This document shows positions 34,091 through 46,557 of a stretch of 64,000 bases of DNA, in pieces. The position numbers were made by a program, and so were the translations under genes. Below the pieces are notes generated by a model. It had not been told where the DNA came from. It did no database searches and worked only from the letters and a program-made list of their open reading frames with translations. Location: NCBI GenBank assembly GCA_021464245.1, contig JADCRB010000066.1, forward strand, positions 248,001 through 312,000, in the 5' to 3' direction. Each line of letters begins with the position of its first letter. Position 1 is the stretch's first letter. This DNA is from Carallia brachiata (taxonomy: Eukaryota; Streptophyta; Magnoliopsida; Malpighiales; Rhizophoraceae).

Positions 34091-36600
34091 ACGTAAACGT
34101 ACAAGGTTGATCGCTGGTAAAAAAATTAAATGGTCACATATTCGATTCCCATTTCTACTTAAAGTTTTTAGAGGGGAAAAAAATCGTTCCAAATAAAAAG
34201 TAGGATCAGCAGTCATTTTTATGTACGCGAGTTGATAGACACTTATTAGAAGCACAAGCATTTAAACATTAGAAGCACAATATACTAAAAATCTTTTGGT
34301 CACCAAGTTATAATAAATTGAATGTAGTGTTATATTTGTCAAAACACGTAGAGACGGTGATAAAATTAATTTACCAACTCAAAAAATTTCGAAATATAAG
34401 AATATAATAGTTAGAGAAATTTTTTTTTGGCTCTTAATAGTTAGAGAAAGTTGCCACTTAGACTCATGAAGCTTTTTTCGTCTTTTGCATCTTTTCTTTT
34501 GAGATTTGATCCCAATGGCGCATGGCATTCTCGGATATAATATAATTGGCTAGTGGTAGGGCAAGTGATATTTTTTTTTTTCTTAAGAGCTTGTTGAGTA
34601 ATACATCAAATAATGTGTAGTTTTTTTTCTTTCATAAAGCTCTCTAAATAAAATTATAATTTAAAATTTTAAAATAAATTTTAAGCTACAAATATTGGTG
34701 TGACCACGTGGCAAGGAAAGCAATTAATACAAGAGAAAGAAGTGGACGATAAAGTGACTTTTGACTTCATGTTAATTTCGGATGAATTGGAAAGCTACTC
34801 ACACCCACTCATTCTTGCCGTTAGATGTTACTTTTAGATTTGGTGGAGTGGACAGCACCCGGCATCAAAGCCATTTGGCAGAGTATCTATAGTGTAAAAG
34901 CTCAAATGCTCGTTTTAAATCCCATTACAACAAACCATTTTTATGATTTTTTTTTGACAGATCCATTTTTATGATTAGACAGTGAACCTATGCCAAACTT
35001 TATGATTATAATGGGATATCATTTTCTCTTCTTTGTGCTTTTCTAGAAAGCTGTAAAATCATTCTTACATTGGTTTGGGTTTGCCATAAGTATGTAACTT
35101 GATAGAAAGAAGCTGTTGATGGAGTGGCAACAAGTGACGACAGTTGATCCTGAACGATCAAGTCATGAATACTTTGTTGGGATTTAGTTCGTTTAATTCT
35201 TAATTGTAGGTCCCCGCATACTAAGACTTCGTGTGATTACCCTCAATGTAGTTTTGTGTCACAGTTTTGCTCTCCAGCGACCATTTGAGTTGAAGTATAG
35301 ACTTGGACTTCTCCGCGTCCTGTTTATTCATTCCCATGGAGAACTTTTAATTAAAGCTTATTGCAGTCGCCATCTTTTTCTTTTCTCAAGAACAAGAGTT
35401 AAAATCTACACCAGAATGAAGAAGTTGCACGCGCATAAAGATTACGTCTTGAATTAGGCAAGAAGAATTAATTGTATCAGCAAGAGGTAGAATCTTAAAG
35501 CAACGTCAAACCCTTATTATTGTTGTCGAATGAGAAAGGGGAAAACAAATGATGTTTGCCATGATTGGAAACTAAGGACTTCTACAATGACAATAAATAA
35601 ACACTATCCCAAGTCAGAAATTGTTAGTACAGAGTAAATTGGGAGAGGGAATTAAATTTCTATGATGTCAGCCATGAGCTTCCAATTGGTTCCTCCTTGA
35701 GCTTTCTCAGCAATGAGAATTCTTCAACCAGGATATTTAGTACCAGTCCCTTCGGTTGACTCAATATCTGCCAGTGCTGCGCTGCATTTCATGATGGCAT
35801 GTCCATCAGAGGTGGCAGAAGCTAGACAGCGGCAACAAAATTCTTGGCAAATCCAAGTTCCAGAAAACTAAGTTTTCCTTTTTCCAGATGAAAGGCTCAA
35901 TATGCAAAAGTTACAATTTCAAATTCATGTAGCAGATTCAAGTAGGCATTGTTTCAAGTTTTGAACGCTATAACTAAATGGCATACCTTTGTTTCCTTTT
36001 CATCTACATTAGCCAGACAATCTGCAACAGCTTTCCAACTTATTTTTGTCTATTTGGCCTACGATACAAGCAATCACATTAAACTTCCCAAGGTATATAA
36101 TCAAATAGCTATAATTGGGAACTTCCCAAGGTATACAATCAAATAGCTATAATTGGGAACAGAAGAAAATGGGGAATAAGTAAGATAACACAAACCAAGA
36201 TGGCTACAAGCAACAAGTTATTGAACTCGTCTTTCTGCGTCAAATTGAAATGATCGAAAGCCTCATCCACTTATTCATTTGTAGCAAATCCCATGAATAA
36301 TAAGTAATTGAACTCCAGGAAACCGAAAATGACTTAAACATTTTCGCAAAGTTGACCCCAAAATCAAAATTTCAGTTGAATTTCTTCTGGTGTGCGTAAC
36401 CTATTCCAGAAACAAAACATCAAAATAATGGGAAAAAAAAAATTAAGACAATGATAATGATATAGACGATTATTGGAATCACTGTTCTGTGGTTAAACAA
36501 ATGACTTCAAGAAAGTGTCAGCAACAAACAAGGAGAAGAGAAATAGGAAATACATACCCAGGGACCGCGGGGCAGGGGTGGCTGCGGCCACAGAAAGCAG
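34091..36600. other. Intergenic, no gene recognised
   Basis: Plus-strand ORFs such as 35233-35457 have no family features. The right end (36220-36425) is the duplicated 3' flank of the NLR copies. A 38-bp tandem duplication is listed separately. Confidence 0.5.
36082..36157. repeat. 38-bp tandem duplication
   Basis: AACTTCCCAAGGTATA ... TATAATTGGG occurs twice back to back (36082-36119, 36120-36157) with one difference. Confidence 0.9.
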
Positions 36601-36612
36601 AGAATACCATTG

Positions 36613-39551
36613 TTATATTCTGACATCAGGGATGTGAGAGATTTTGGACCAATCTTCTCCCTTCTCCTTCTTGTAGCGTTTTGCTAGAAGATTGCTTGCA
36701 CTAATCGCCAGTGTATGAAGCATTGTATTTTGCAGAATAAAATTTGGCAGAGCCTTCAAGTGTCGACACTCATTAATGTGCAAAGAGTGAAGGGATGGCA
36801 TTATTGTAATGGAAGGAGTTTTGGTAGTGCCATCATTATCATAATAATAATCATCCCACTCTCCCAGCTATGCATGTAATAGAATTCAAGGCGTGACAAT
36901 TTTGGGAAGGCAACAACAACTACTGGTGAAGAAGAAGAAGAAGATGATGAAGCTGATATAATCTGGCTCTTTCTGTCACCAAGTTGAGGAGGGGTTTTTA
37001 TTCCTAAAAGCTCAACCCCCACTTTTTTGACACCAAACATTCCCCAAAACATAAGAATTTCAAGGGACGGCAACTTACCCAATGAAGGCAATTGCTCACA
37101 CGATGCACATTAATAACAAAATAGACCTCAGATTCGTCAATGACATCATCCAATCAGGAAAGGTAGTACCTTTGTAGCGGTTTATTACAAGAGCTCCAAG
37201 TTTGGAGATGGCTCCAAGGCTTCTAGCAAATGATCTAATTCTTCTTGTCCTTCCCCGTCTTCTCTAGACTTAAATTGTAGATCCAAACGAGTGATGCCTT
37301 CCTTTTTCTTGAGCTCTGCTTCCTTGGCCTCGCGCACATGATGATTATGTGCACCCAAATTTTCTATGCTAAGCCTTCCTCGAAGTTGGTTCAGATTCTT
37401 CAGATCGCCAAGAGAGAACGCATCGCCATCACAGCCCACATCAACCACCTCTAATGTCCTAAGACCAGTTAATTGTGCAATTCCTTTTGGCAACCTACCA
37501 GGCCTTCGTAATTATGAAGATGCCTTAAGTTGATTAGTTTTCCAATCCCAAGAGGTAACTCCAAATCACGGCACTTAGTAACATCTATGGTCTGTAAATT
37601 AGGCAGTTCACATAGTGTTTCAGGCAACTGTTTCAATTCCCTATTGCGAGACAAATCAAGCCACCTCAACTGAACCAATTTACTAATGGAGGAAGGGATC
37701 TCTGCAAAGTCACCATTTTTGAGGCCCAACGACCTTACATGTGTTAATTCACTGAATAAACTTGATAAGCCTGTTATTTTGCTTGACAACCTGCTACTGT
37801 CACCGCGTCGGATCCCTAACAATTCTAAAACAGCTGACACCTCGCTTCAAATGGCAAAAATAATAATAATAGGCTTCGCATTTTTCGAAGGCCTTTAAAG
37901 GCATCCAAAGATAGTTCGCGTTTTGAGAGTGTCAAACCTAAATGACGCACATTTCGGGATACAGAACTCATGACTAACTCCATAGGACCATCGTGCCGCA
38001 CACTATGACATTCATTCTGTGCAATTACTTGGACAAAATCATGCACTATATCATGCATTTTACAACTATAGATGGTATGATAATCAATTGAATCTTTCAC
38101 AAAATCTTGAAAGAAAGAACGCTTTGCTAAATTTTGGAAGTAATATTCTCCAATTAACTCTAAATCATCATCGTTCTGTTTTTGCTTAAGAAAGCCTTGA
38201 GCCATCCACAATTCTACCAATTGTTTCTTCTCAATCTTGTAATCCTTTGAAAGATAGCACAATAAGAGAAACATCGTTTCAGTGTTGAGACAAATCAAGA
38301 TAGCTCAATAGTAAAGGAGGAAAAATATCCCTTTGAACTTCTTCTTGTTCCCAAATCTCACTTTTTAAAACACTTTCCCACTCTTCTCTAGATTTTCTAA
38401 TCTGCAGAATGCCTCCCAAAACCTTTGCTGCAAGAGGCAAACCCCTACACCTGCTTGAAAGGTTTCTACCAATCTCTTCTAAACGTTCGCATTCCTGAGT
38501 ACTCCGATCAAACAATGCTATTTTACTCACAATTAACCAACATACCTCATCAGACAAAATCCCCACCTTCAAAATATCATCTTTGAAACAACCCATAGCC
38601 GACGCAACATTCTCTTTGCGTGTGGTCACCAAAACTTTACTTCCGGGTGAACCACAACTTAGAGATTGTTTTAACCTATGCCACTTGTTGGGGTTTTCTT
38701 CCCATACATCATCCAAAATTAAAAGATACTTTTTTCTCTGAATAGTTTCCCTATTTTTTGCAACAAACTTTCCAATTCAGTGACCCCTGGAGTTGAGCCT
38801 AAGAGAGATTCAAGAATTGCCTTAGCAACCCTAGTCTCATCGAAAGGATCTGAAACACAGACCCAAATTTTCTTATCAAAGTAGGCCTTTATCCTATCAT
38901 CATTAAAGGCAAATTGTGCAAGAGTTGTCTTACCGATACCTCCCAACCCTACTATAGAGAAAACACGGAGGTCTAGCCTGTTACCATCACTCAACAACTT
39001 ATTTATAGTACACTTTTTTCCTCCTCCCTGCCCTTCACCTCTGTTAGGTCAATCATAGAAGTGGTCCTAGGTGGCTCAATTGGAGGGTTTCCTTCTTTCG
39101 CAACAAAATGGTAGCGTGCTTTCTCTTGGGCAATATCGTCTAACCTTTCTTTCAACTCTTTTATCTTGTTAGCAATGTCATGACGCAGGCCAACTTGTTT
39201 ACAACAAATGCAAGAGGACCGTAAGAAGAAGCATACCTTCCTCCTAGTCTTGGGTTCCTGTTCATCTCCAGGTTTGTTTTGTGAGCTAAGAATTGCAGCT
39301 TTCCAATCGTCCAACACGTCCTCAATGTCATAAGCAACATCTTTGAGTTTCTCCAGCCAGTCTTTGACCGTGGCATCCTTCACTTGCTTTGTCTCTGCAT
39401 CGGCGATCACGGCTTGGATTGCTGTGAGATTGCTGGTCAGCTTCGCAACTTCCTTTTCAACACCCACGACAAGCCTCACCTCTTGTTCAAGCTCACGAAC
39501 CATGATGGAGCCCAGCTGCTCCACCACTGAAGAAACAAGTGCCTCAGCCAT
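36613..39551 (-). pseudogene. CC-NBS-LRR disease-resistance protein, RGA type, heavily frame-broken (copy 2)
   Basis: Paralog of the NLR at 12707-15660 with the same order. It starts MAEALVSSVVEQLGSIM at 39551. The coiled coil is intact through DVAYDIEDVLDDW. A frame break comes just after GREEEKSVL (39005), then P-loop GLGGIGKTT, RIWVCVSDPF-like RNBS-A (KIWVCVSDPF), a break near 38740 before DDVWEENPNKW, GSKVLVTTR, CRGLPLAAKVLGG, and a break near 38285 that splits the SYCAIFPKDYE region. MHD lies in SCKMHDIVHDF, followed by LRRs in at least four frames (37840, 37493, 37091, 36801) and the end EDWSKISHIPDVRI. It has more breaks than copy 1, including in RNBS-D and in the LRRs, so loss of function is likely. 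Confidence 0.9.
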
Positions 39552-41740
39552 TGGTATATTGACAACACAAAGTAGAAAACTGAAAAGTGAAAGCTGAAAT
39601 ATGATATGGTTGATGTCTGAGGACGCTCTTTGTGTTCCCTTAAATAAGACAATGATGCTTAACTACAGAACAAATCATCAACTGTTCATGCGAGCTTCAA
39701 CGTATGTACTAAGCAAGGCATCAATAAAAGGGCAATATGGTTCCTTACTTCCACGATGACGGTTCCTTAGGGTAATCACAAAGACATTCTAAATTCTGCA
39801 GCTAACAAACCAATATTGTAATAAGGTTGTATTATTATTTATGCAAGTTAATTGTCATATCTGATGAATAATTTTGTGAATTATTAATTTTATAGTGTTT
39901 GAGACTCGTATATCAAATGTTTATGGTAATTAATCTTTTTTCAACGTATCATATTTCACTTTATTTTTAAAAATCTGACGTCAAATTCTGTGTACATGCA
40001 CTGATGTGGGGGTATATGAAAGAGAAAAAAAAAGGGGAAGAGGCATCTTTTGTGTAGTTCACAAGAAAAATGTATAAACATGGAATAATTACTTGTTGAG
40101 GGGTTTATTAATTAAGGCGGAAGGGCCTATTCCCACGCCAGGAATTTGCCATGGCCAAGTTAAAAGGAATCTTCTTATTTTATTGGATTAATTCAATGAA
40201 ATATGGTTACTTACTGGAATTTGATTCTGCTCATTGAGTGGGTTGTAATTATTTATTAAAAAATTATTAAAATGAATTCAATGAGATATATTTTAAGAAA
40301 CTAATATTAATTGAAAAATAATGTAACTGTAATTATTGTCACTCAATTGTAACCGTTGAGAATGCAAGTATTTATTTTATATTTATATCATATTTTATGT
40401 CGCACCAATTTACAATTAGTAAAATAATTGGAGGAAGTTTCTTCAATTGCAGCATCCATAATTTTCAACAGTAATTCAAAAATCACAAATTACAATTATT
40501 AGCGCCTAATTGTAACTGCACAATGTTAAAAACTTTATATGATATTTAAGTTACGTAAAATAATAATTATAGAGAGTAAATCAATAATTGTATGATTAAG
40601 GAGAAATTTACTCTAAACTACTTAAATTTAATAAATAAATAAATAGATTTTCACCGTTCACGCTTTTTTTTTTTTGGGAGCTCTCGTGTACGCGGCACAA
40701 CAGATTCCCAACGTTTTCTTGAATAGGCATTCGAAACAATTTCTCTATTTTCAAAAGTATCTTAAGCATTATAAATTTTTTTTTTCAGTCTTTAGAAAGT
40801 GGAGACGAGCTGGTTGAGGATGGGATTGTGAGGTAAGAGGTGAGTGCAAAATTTTTTCTTTTCTGATTGGAGGAAAAAACCCCAATCAAATCAGCTAAAG
40901 CTGGGTCTCTTAAACTTTTTTTTTTTTTTAATAAAGATTTTTCGCACGAAATCAAGCACACGAAAATGCACGAAGCCTTTGAACCTAATGGGCGGAGTGT
41001 CAGTTTTCTTTTGATTTTGATTTTTTTTTTTTGGCTTTTTGATTTTTCTTCTTGAAAATCATATTATAGATCGATATTAAATATATTTAAAATAATACTA
41101 AATATTATTTAAATTTTATTTTTTATTATAAAAAATTAAATTAGAGTAAAACTAAATATTATTTAAGATAATAATAAATACTATTTAAGATTTATTTTTT
41201 TAATAAAAATTTAGTTTAAAAAATTAAAATCCAAACTCATAATAAATTTTGTGAGATTTTCGTGATGCCGTTATGTGCAATATATAGCATCACCCCCATT
41301 TTTTTTTAATTTCAGTTAAACAAGTGCAACTAACCTTTTAAAGCAAACTCGAGATTTGTGGACAGAAACTAGCCCAAATTGAACCATTAGGCATAATCTC
41401 CTCTAACAAAGAAGAATTAGCCTAGATTGATATATTTATTAGGCTAAAGGTCGATTTCATCCATTATTTTTTCGAGTCTCTTAAATCTTGCTCACAATGT
41501 TTTTAAATTTGATTCAAAACGTTAACTTCACTCGACTAATTTAATCCTTCTATTAAGTCTACAATCAAAAATGCTGAAGTGGCACCACGTTAGTACGACA
41601 CATCATTAATTTTAATTTTCGGAGAAATCAGCATGACATGACATTTAGTATAAATTATTAGTAATTTTGTTTTTAAAAAAGTTGAAAATTTCTATAAAGT
41701 GAATAACATAAAAAGACAAAAAATTGAAGATTCCTTAATT
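39552..41740. other. 5' flank of NLR copy 2 and following intergenic, duplicated at 15.66-18.0 kb
   Basis: The start repeats the copy-1 upstream region (GTTGATGTCTGAGGACGCTC and GTTCCTTACTTCCACGATGA). The rest aligns in patches with 16-18 kb. About 180 bp at 41060-41240 is not in copy 1. No gene seen. Confidence 0.65.
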
Positions 41741-41831
41741 GAACTCCGCAAGCTTCACCATCTCTTGTCTCTTCGATCTCCACAATATTGATGCCATTCT
41801 GTACACCGATCCCCGCTCCCGATCTCCATTC

Positions 41832-42203
41832 TCACCCGACCTTCCTCACTGCCGGCATCCCATCCTCCCTCACCAGTCTGTACACAGACACCGTCGGATT
41901 ACTATTAGAAGCAGGCGCCGCCCCCCAATTACTATTAGGAGCGGAAGAGGGGAAGTGGACGAGGAAGTACTGAGTGTGCTTGTCCACGGCAACGGTGGCT
42001 TTCGAGTTGTTGAGTGGAGGAGGAAAAGGAGGTGGAGGAAAAGGCGTCGGCGGTGAGAGAGGTGGTGGTGGTGGTGGCAACGGTGGAGCTGGCGTTCGTT
42101 CAATTGAGAAATCTTTAATTTGTTTTCTTTTTCTTTTTTTTCCGTTTTCCACTTTATTGAAATTCTTAATTTTTTTCAAAAAAATGACTAATATTATTCC
42201 CAA
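41832..42203 (-). CDS. Unrecognised proline-rich ORF fragment (copy 2)
   Basis: The minus-strand frame has ERTPAPPLPPPPPPLSPP and further PFPPPP runs (about 42103-42020), then VDKHTQYFLVHFPSSAPNS, NWGAAPASNS and PTVSVYRLVRED, and a stop after AVRKVG. Copy 1 at 18029-18400 continues beyond this stop with SEWRSGAGIGVNN. The proline run followed by a conserved globular-looking stretch suggests a remnant of a real gene that travelled with the NLR block. Family unknown. Confidence 0.4.
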   Translation of the reverse strand: MGIILVIFLKKIKNFNKVENGKKRKRKQIKDFSIERTPAPPLPPPPPPLSPPTPFPPPPFPPPLNNSKATVAVDKHTQYFLVHFPSSAPNSNWGAAPASNSNPTVSVYRLVREDGMPAVRKVG

Positions 42204-42349
42204 AATGCCATGTCAGCAGCTTATGCATAACACAGCAGAAGGTGCTATGCTGATTTGTACGAAAACTAATGATGTTGCATACTATGTGACGCCGTCTCAG
42301 CGTATTTTAACAGAATGGTCTAAGTAGCTTAATGAAATCAACGTTTTGA

Positions 42350-43628
42350 ATCAAATTAGGAAAAAAAAATATGGAAAAGATTTAAGAAACGCAAAAAGAT
42401 ATTAAGGAAAATAAACCTTTAAACCTTTAAGTCTTCTTATTATCGATTTATTAATATACAAATAAATTTGTAAAATTAATAAATTTAATATGACTTTTAA
42501 AAATAATATCAAATAAAAAAAAAATCTAAAACAAAAGTTTTAATTTGTATCCAGGTAAGAGTACCCGCAGACGTAACCTGGATTTTTTCTGAAGGTTAGC
42601 TTGTTCTTCAGATTCAATGCTGGAGGGTGAATCTCTGAAGCTCCAATGTAGTTATGATTTTTCCTAGAAGCTCTACAGTGAACAGTTTAGCTAATTTCAC
42701 ATCTAAACTATTTTAAGTTATGATATTCATAAAAAAAAAAAAAAAGGTTATGGTATTCATCAAATAGTGGATGCTAAATTAGAAAGAGAAACAGAACAAA
42801 GAAAGCAGCATTGACAAATGACAACTCCAAATATGTGAGCCCGAGAGGAAACTTGGTGTACCCACCAAAATGTCTTCACCAAAAAGACAAGAAAAAAAAA
42901 AAGGATCTTCATAGACTTTTGCTGCAATTCGATCGTTTAAGGCACTCATTTTAATTTTGTCAACTTGGCCAGCCAAAATTAACAATTAAACAAAGTTTTA
43001 ATGTAAGTCATAAAGTTTTTTTTTTTAAAAATACGGAAATACTCTTGCAACATTGAAATCGTTACGCAAACTAGTTAGCCTGCAAAATTATATGATGCAG
43101 GGAAATGGATGAAATTGACTGACATTTGTGTGGAAACAAGAAAATCTAATGTTGAATGGGCTTAATTTGACTTCTTCAAAGAAAATGAACAGTGAGTTCA
43201 TTTTCAAACATTCATAAAGTAACTCGTTTTGTGATGTTCGATCGAAGATGGACTACCTCATTGTGACCATTGTAAGACTCGGGCAACGAAGCAAAGAAAG
43301 AAATAAAAAAATGGCAAAAATGTGAACAAACCAACCACACAATCTGACCTGACCATTGACTGAAGATAGGTTTATTCAAGTCAGTTAACCATTAATTAAC
43401 AAACCTTGGTGTAATAATAACGTTATTCAATCTTTTAAAAATCAAGGATAAAACTATTTACATCCCACTCTTTGCAGAATTGACAGCATTAGAACTTCGT
43501 GCATTCGAAACCCTCGTTTAACCATCACTTAATAAATTTATTCAAAATATGCATGTTAAGCGACGGTTAAAATAATGGAAAATCAAACTTCTACACTGCT
43601 TAACGTGAACTTTAATGCAACTTCGAGT
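42350..43628. other. Upstream region of the first cysteine-rich peptide gene
   Basis: No gene seen. Bases 42780-43060 and 43080-43210 have close relatives at 45140-45350 and 45400-45540 (TTTAAGGCACTC, CAACTTGGCCAGC, GGAAATGGATGAAATTGACT), which shows that the tandem repeat unit reaches about 1 kb upstream of the ATG. Confidence 0.7.
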
Positions 43629-43638
43629 CCATAAAAAG
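43629..43638 (+). promoter_or_regulatory. Putative TATA box of peptide gene 1
   Basis: CCATAAAAAG, 61 bp upstream of the ATG. The second copy has CATAAATAGA at the equivalent place. Confidence 0.5.
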
Positions 43639-43698
43639 ATCTCTCAAGGTGCCAAATTCTCACACACATAGATCGTATAACTCTGAAACTTAAAATCA

Positions 43699-44054
43699 AT
43701 GGTAAGCAAGTCTCTGAAGCCATCTGTTCTGGCGACCGTCCTCATCATTGCTATGGTATTTTCTCCAATGATACCAGGTGAAGCAGGTCGTCCGAATAGG
43801 CAAGGTAATTAAATAAGTACCAATCACCTACAAAAAGTTAATGATTTGTTCCATAATCACGGATATTTTGGGCTTATGTTGATAATAATCTTGCAGTTCT
43901 CCAGTACAACCCCGTTCCCGTCTCCATCTCCCGTGGTCCACGACGGCCCATATGTCCGGCCTGCTTGTGTTGCGGGCCTGCACCACCAGGCGGGTGCTGC
44001 CCGTGCTCCGGTTATTCAAGTTCTAGTTCAGTTGCTGAGGCCGGGTCTCCATAA
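43699..44054 (+). CDS. Small secreted cysteine-rich protein, tandem copy 1
   Basis: Two exons: 43699-43804 and 43897-44054, with a GT-AG intron of 92 bp in phase 1. The 87-residue product begins MVSKSLKPSVLATVLIIAMV, a signal peptide with likely cleavage after GEA. It is followed by the conserved GRPNRQVLQ, then ISRGPRRPICPAC, LCCGPAPPGG and CCPCSG, and ends AEAGSP. Six cysteines lie in a short Pro/Gly-rich block of the form CxxCxCCx7CCxC, here with seven counting both pairs. The protein is predicted to be exported to the cell wall or outside the cell. The exon structure is identical in the copies at 46203 and 47978. I do not recognise the family. It could be a signalling or defence peptide, which is inference from size, secretion and tandem amplification. 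Confidence 0.7.
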
Positions 44055-44689
44055 AACTGTTTTGAATGTTTGCATAACTTAGGTGCTTTCGAGACATATG
44101 AATGAGGAGACAATTGCATCTTCCTGTTCTTTTTAGTAACTGTCTTGTGGAATATTATAATCTGATTATGTAATCACTACCCCCGAACGAACGAAAGGAG
44201 ATTTATGTGCGTACAAAATATTAATTTAAATTAATTAATACTGCAATCGAACTCAAGAAAGACTCATTTCAAGTCTAATAGTGTTCTAATTTGGGTTCTT
44301 TTCAATGGGACAGATTGATTAAAGGCGTTAACAATATAAAAAATTAGTTTCGACTGACAAATATAATGACTGTCATACCGACAATAGAAATTAGAATATG
44401 AATAATTAAAAAAAATTATCAACCTACAAGCCAATTGCACAAGGATATGCCATTTACATGCCCCTTTGCTTTAGCACCCACAAAGTCTTAGGGCATCCTG
44501 AAACTTGTAATAGGACATGGACTGTACTCAGATTGCCTTGTAAACAATTTTTGCTGGGTTGTTTATAAACACTGGTAACTGGTAAACATGCCTGCTACTA
44601 AAATGTCATACAAAGCTCCTCTGTCAAACTCAAGTCCATGTGAGGACTTCTTTGCCTCCCAAGCTATTCTCAATTGTTTCTTTAATACT
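44055..44689. other. Downstream and intergenic region
   Basis: No gene seen. The first 120 bp resemble the 3' flank of the second peptide gene (GAGGAGACAATTGCATCTTCCTGTTC and relatives). Confidence 0.5.
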
Positions 44690-44870
44690 TTGTGTTCCAG
44701 CATGTTAGCTTTCGTTTTGTATGTCGAGAGGGCAATTCTGTTGCCCACTATTTAGCTAAATCCTCTAGTTTGCTAGTCGATGAATTAGTATGGTCTGATG
44801 TTGTCCCGCCACCGTTTGCTTCTTTGCTAGAACATAACATATGTAATGCTTCCTCTGTTTAATGGAATGG
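44690..44870 (+). mobile_element. LINE remnant: end of an RNase H domain (second copy)
   Basis: Reads EGNSVAHYLAKSSSLLVDE, LVWSDVV and FASLLEHNI on the plus strand, nearly the same as 22320-22560. Sequence to its right (44930-45060) also resembles that at 22740-22870, so the two sites share a duplicated block and not two independent insertions. Confidence 0.6.
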
Positions 44871-44929
44871 ATATATATATACTTTAATATATGATTTCCT
44901 GATTTATACTAACTGATTAATTACAATTG

Positions 44930-46130
44930 TGCTCTCTTATTGTGATTTCTCTAAGAGAGTCTATCTGAAGTGTTTGGATAATTTCATATCTAAGTTATTT
45001 TTGGATTTTCAGCTAAAATTGAAGCAGATGAATCAAAAGAAATTTAAGAAGTCACAATTGATTCATAAAAAGATCTTACATTTGTCTAAAAAAAGAACCC
45101 CGGGGTGGTTGGGGGGGGGGGGGGGGGGGGGAGGGAAGGAAAATAGAAAGAGAGAAAGAAGAAAGAAAGCAGCATCGAAAACACAAATTTGTGAGCCCCC
45201 AAGGAAACTTGGCCTTTGGTGCATCAATCAGAATGTCTTGGCTAAAAAAAGGGACTTTTGCTGCAACTTGATTGTTTAAGGCACTCGTTTATGTCAACTT
45301 GGCCAGCTAAAATTAACGCTTAAACGAAGTTTTAATTCATGTCATGAATTTAATAAAAAAAGTACGGATTGCACCATTGAATTAGTTAGGTAAACTAGTT
45401 AGCCTGAAATTTGTATGATGTCAGGAAATGGATGAAATTGACTTGAGATTTGTGTGGAAACAAGAAAATCTAATGTTGAATGAGCCTAATTTGACTCCTT
45501 CAAACAATCCTGAAAATGAAGTTTTGAGTTCATTTTCAAGCTTTCATACGGCAATTGATGTGAACATCAATTGAGCACGATGTGACCATTGTGACTTAGT
45601 AGTCACAGTTTTGAATCTTAAATATGATCACTTTACAAAATTAAAGAGAATATGATCATTAATCTTTTTAAAATTTTACAAATATAAGAGTTTTATGCAC
45701 TGAGTTGCCTAATTTTTATTGTGATTATATTATGAGTCTCCAGCCATTAAGCAAAGAAAGAAATTATAAAAAATAAAAAATAAAAAAAAGAGGGGAGAAA
45801 TCAGACAATGAGACCATGTTAATCACACAATCTGACCACATCATTGACTAAACATAAATTTATTCAAGTCAATCAACCGTTAATTAACAAATTTTGATAT
45901 AATTATAACGTTACTGTATTTTTAAAATTGATAACAAAACTGCTTACATCTAATTCTTTACAAAGTCGATGGTATAAAAATCAAGTACACTCAAACCCCA
46001 TTTAAATGTCACTTAATAAACTTATTCAAAATATTCATGTGACCTCATAGGGTCCATTAAATGACGGTCAAAACAATGGAAAATCAAACTTCTACACTGT
46101 TTAAAATAAACATTAATGCGACTTCGAGTC
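44930..46130. other. Upstream region of the second cysteine-rich peptide gene
   Basis: Repeats the upstream region of gene 1 with moderate divergence. No further gene seen. Confidence 0.65.
45111..45131. repeat. Poly(G) run of 21 bases
   Basis: Twenty-one consecutive G, preceded by CGGGGTGGTT and followed by AGGGAAGG. It lies in the upstream region of the second peptide gene and is absent from the matching place in the first unit. Confidence 0.95.
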
Positions 46131-46140
46131 CATAAATAGA
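46131..46140 (+). promoter_or_regulatory. Putative TATA box of peptide gene 2
   Basis: CATAAATAGA, 63 bp upstream of the ATG, at the same place as in gene 1. Confidence 0.5.
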
Positions 46141-46202
46141 TCTCCTCAAATAGCCAAATTCCCACACACATAGATCAGACAACTCTCTGAAACTTAAAAG
46201 CA

Positions 46203-46557
46203 ATGGCAAGCAAGTCTCTGAAGCCATTTGTTCTGGCGACCGTCCTCATCATTATTATGGTATTTTCTCCAATGATACCATGTGAAGCAGGTCGCCCAAA
46301 TAGGCAAGGTAATTGACTAAGTACCAATCACTAACATAAAGTTACGATTTGTTCCAGAATTATGAATATTTTGGGCTTATGTTGACATTAATCTTGCAGT
46401 TCTCCAGTCCGTCCCTGTCCCTGTCCCCATCTCCCGAGGTCCACGACAGCCCATATGTCCGGCCTGCGTGTGTTGCGGGCCTGCACCACCAGGTGGGTGC
46501 TGCCCGTGCACTGGTTGTCCAAGTCCTAGTTCAGTAACGCAGACCGGGACTCCATAA
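46203..46557 (+). CDS. Small secreted cysteine-rich protein, tandem copy 2
   Basis: Two exons, 46203-46308 and 46400-46557, with a 91-bp GT-AG intron in phase 1. The exon lengths (106 and 158 bp) are exactly those of copy 1, and the product has 87 residues. It starts MASKSLKPFVLATVLIIIMV (signal peptide), then CEAGRPNRQVLQ, VPVPVPISRGPRQ, ICPACVCC, GPAPPGGCCPC and TGCPSPSS. It has one extra Cys before GRPNRQ and one near the C terminus compared with copy 1. Changes are concentrated outside the Cys/Pro block and the frame is intact, which argues for a working gene. Confidence 0.72.
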
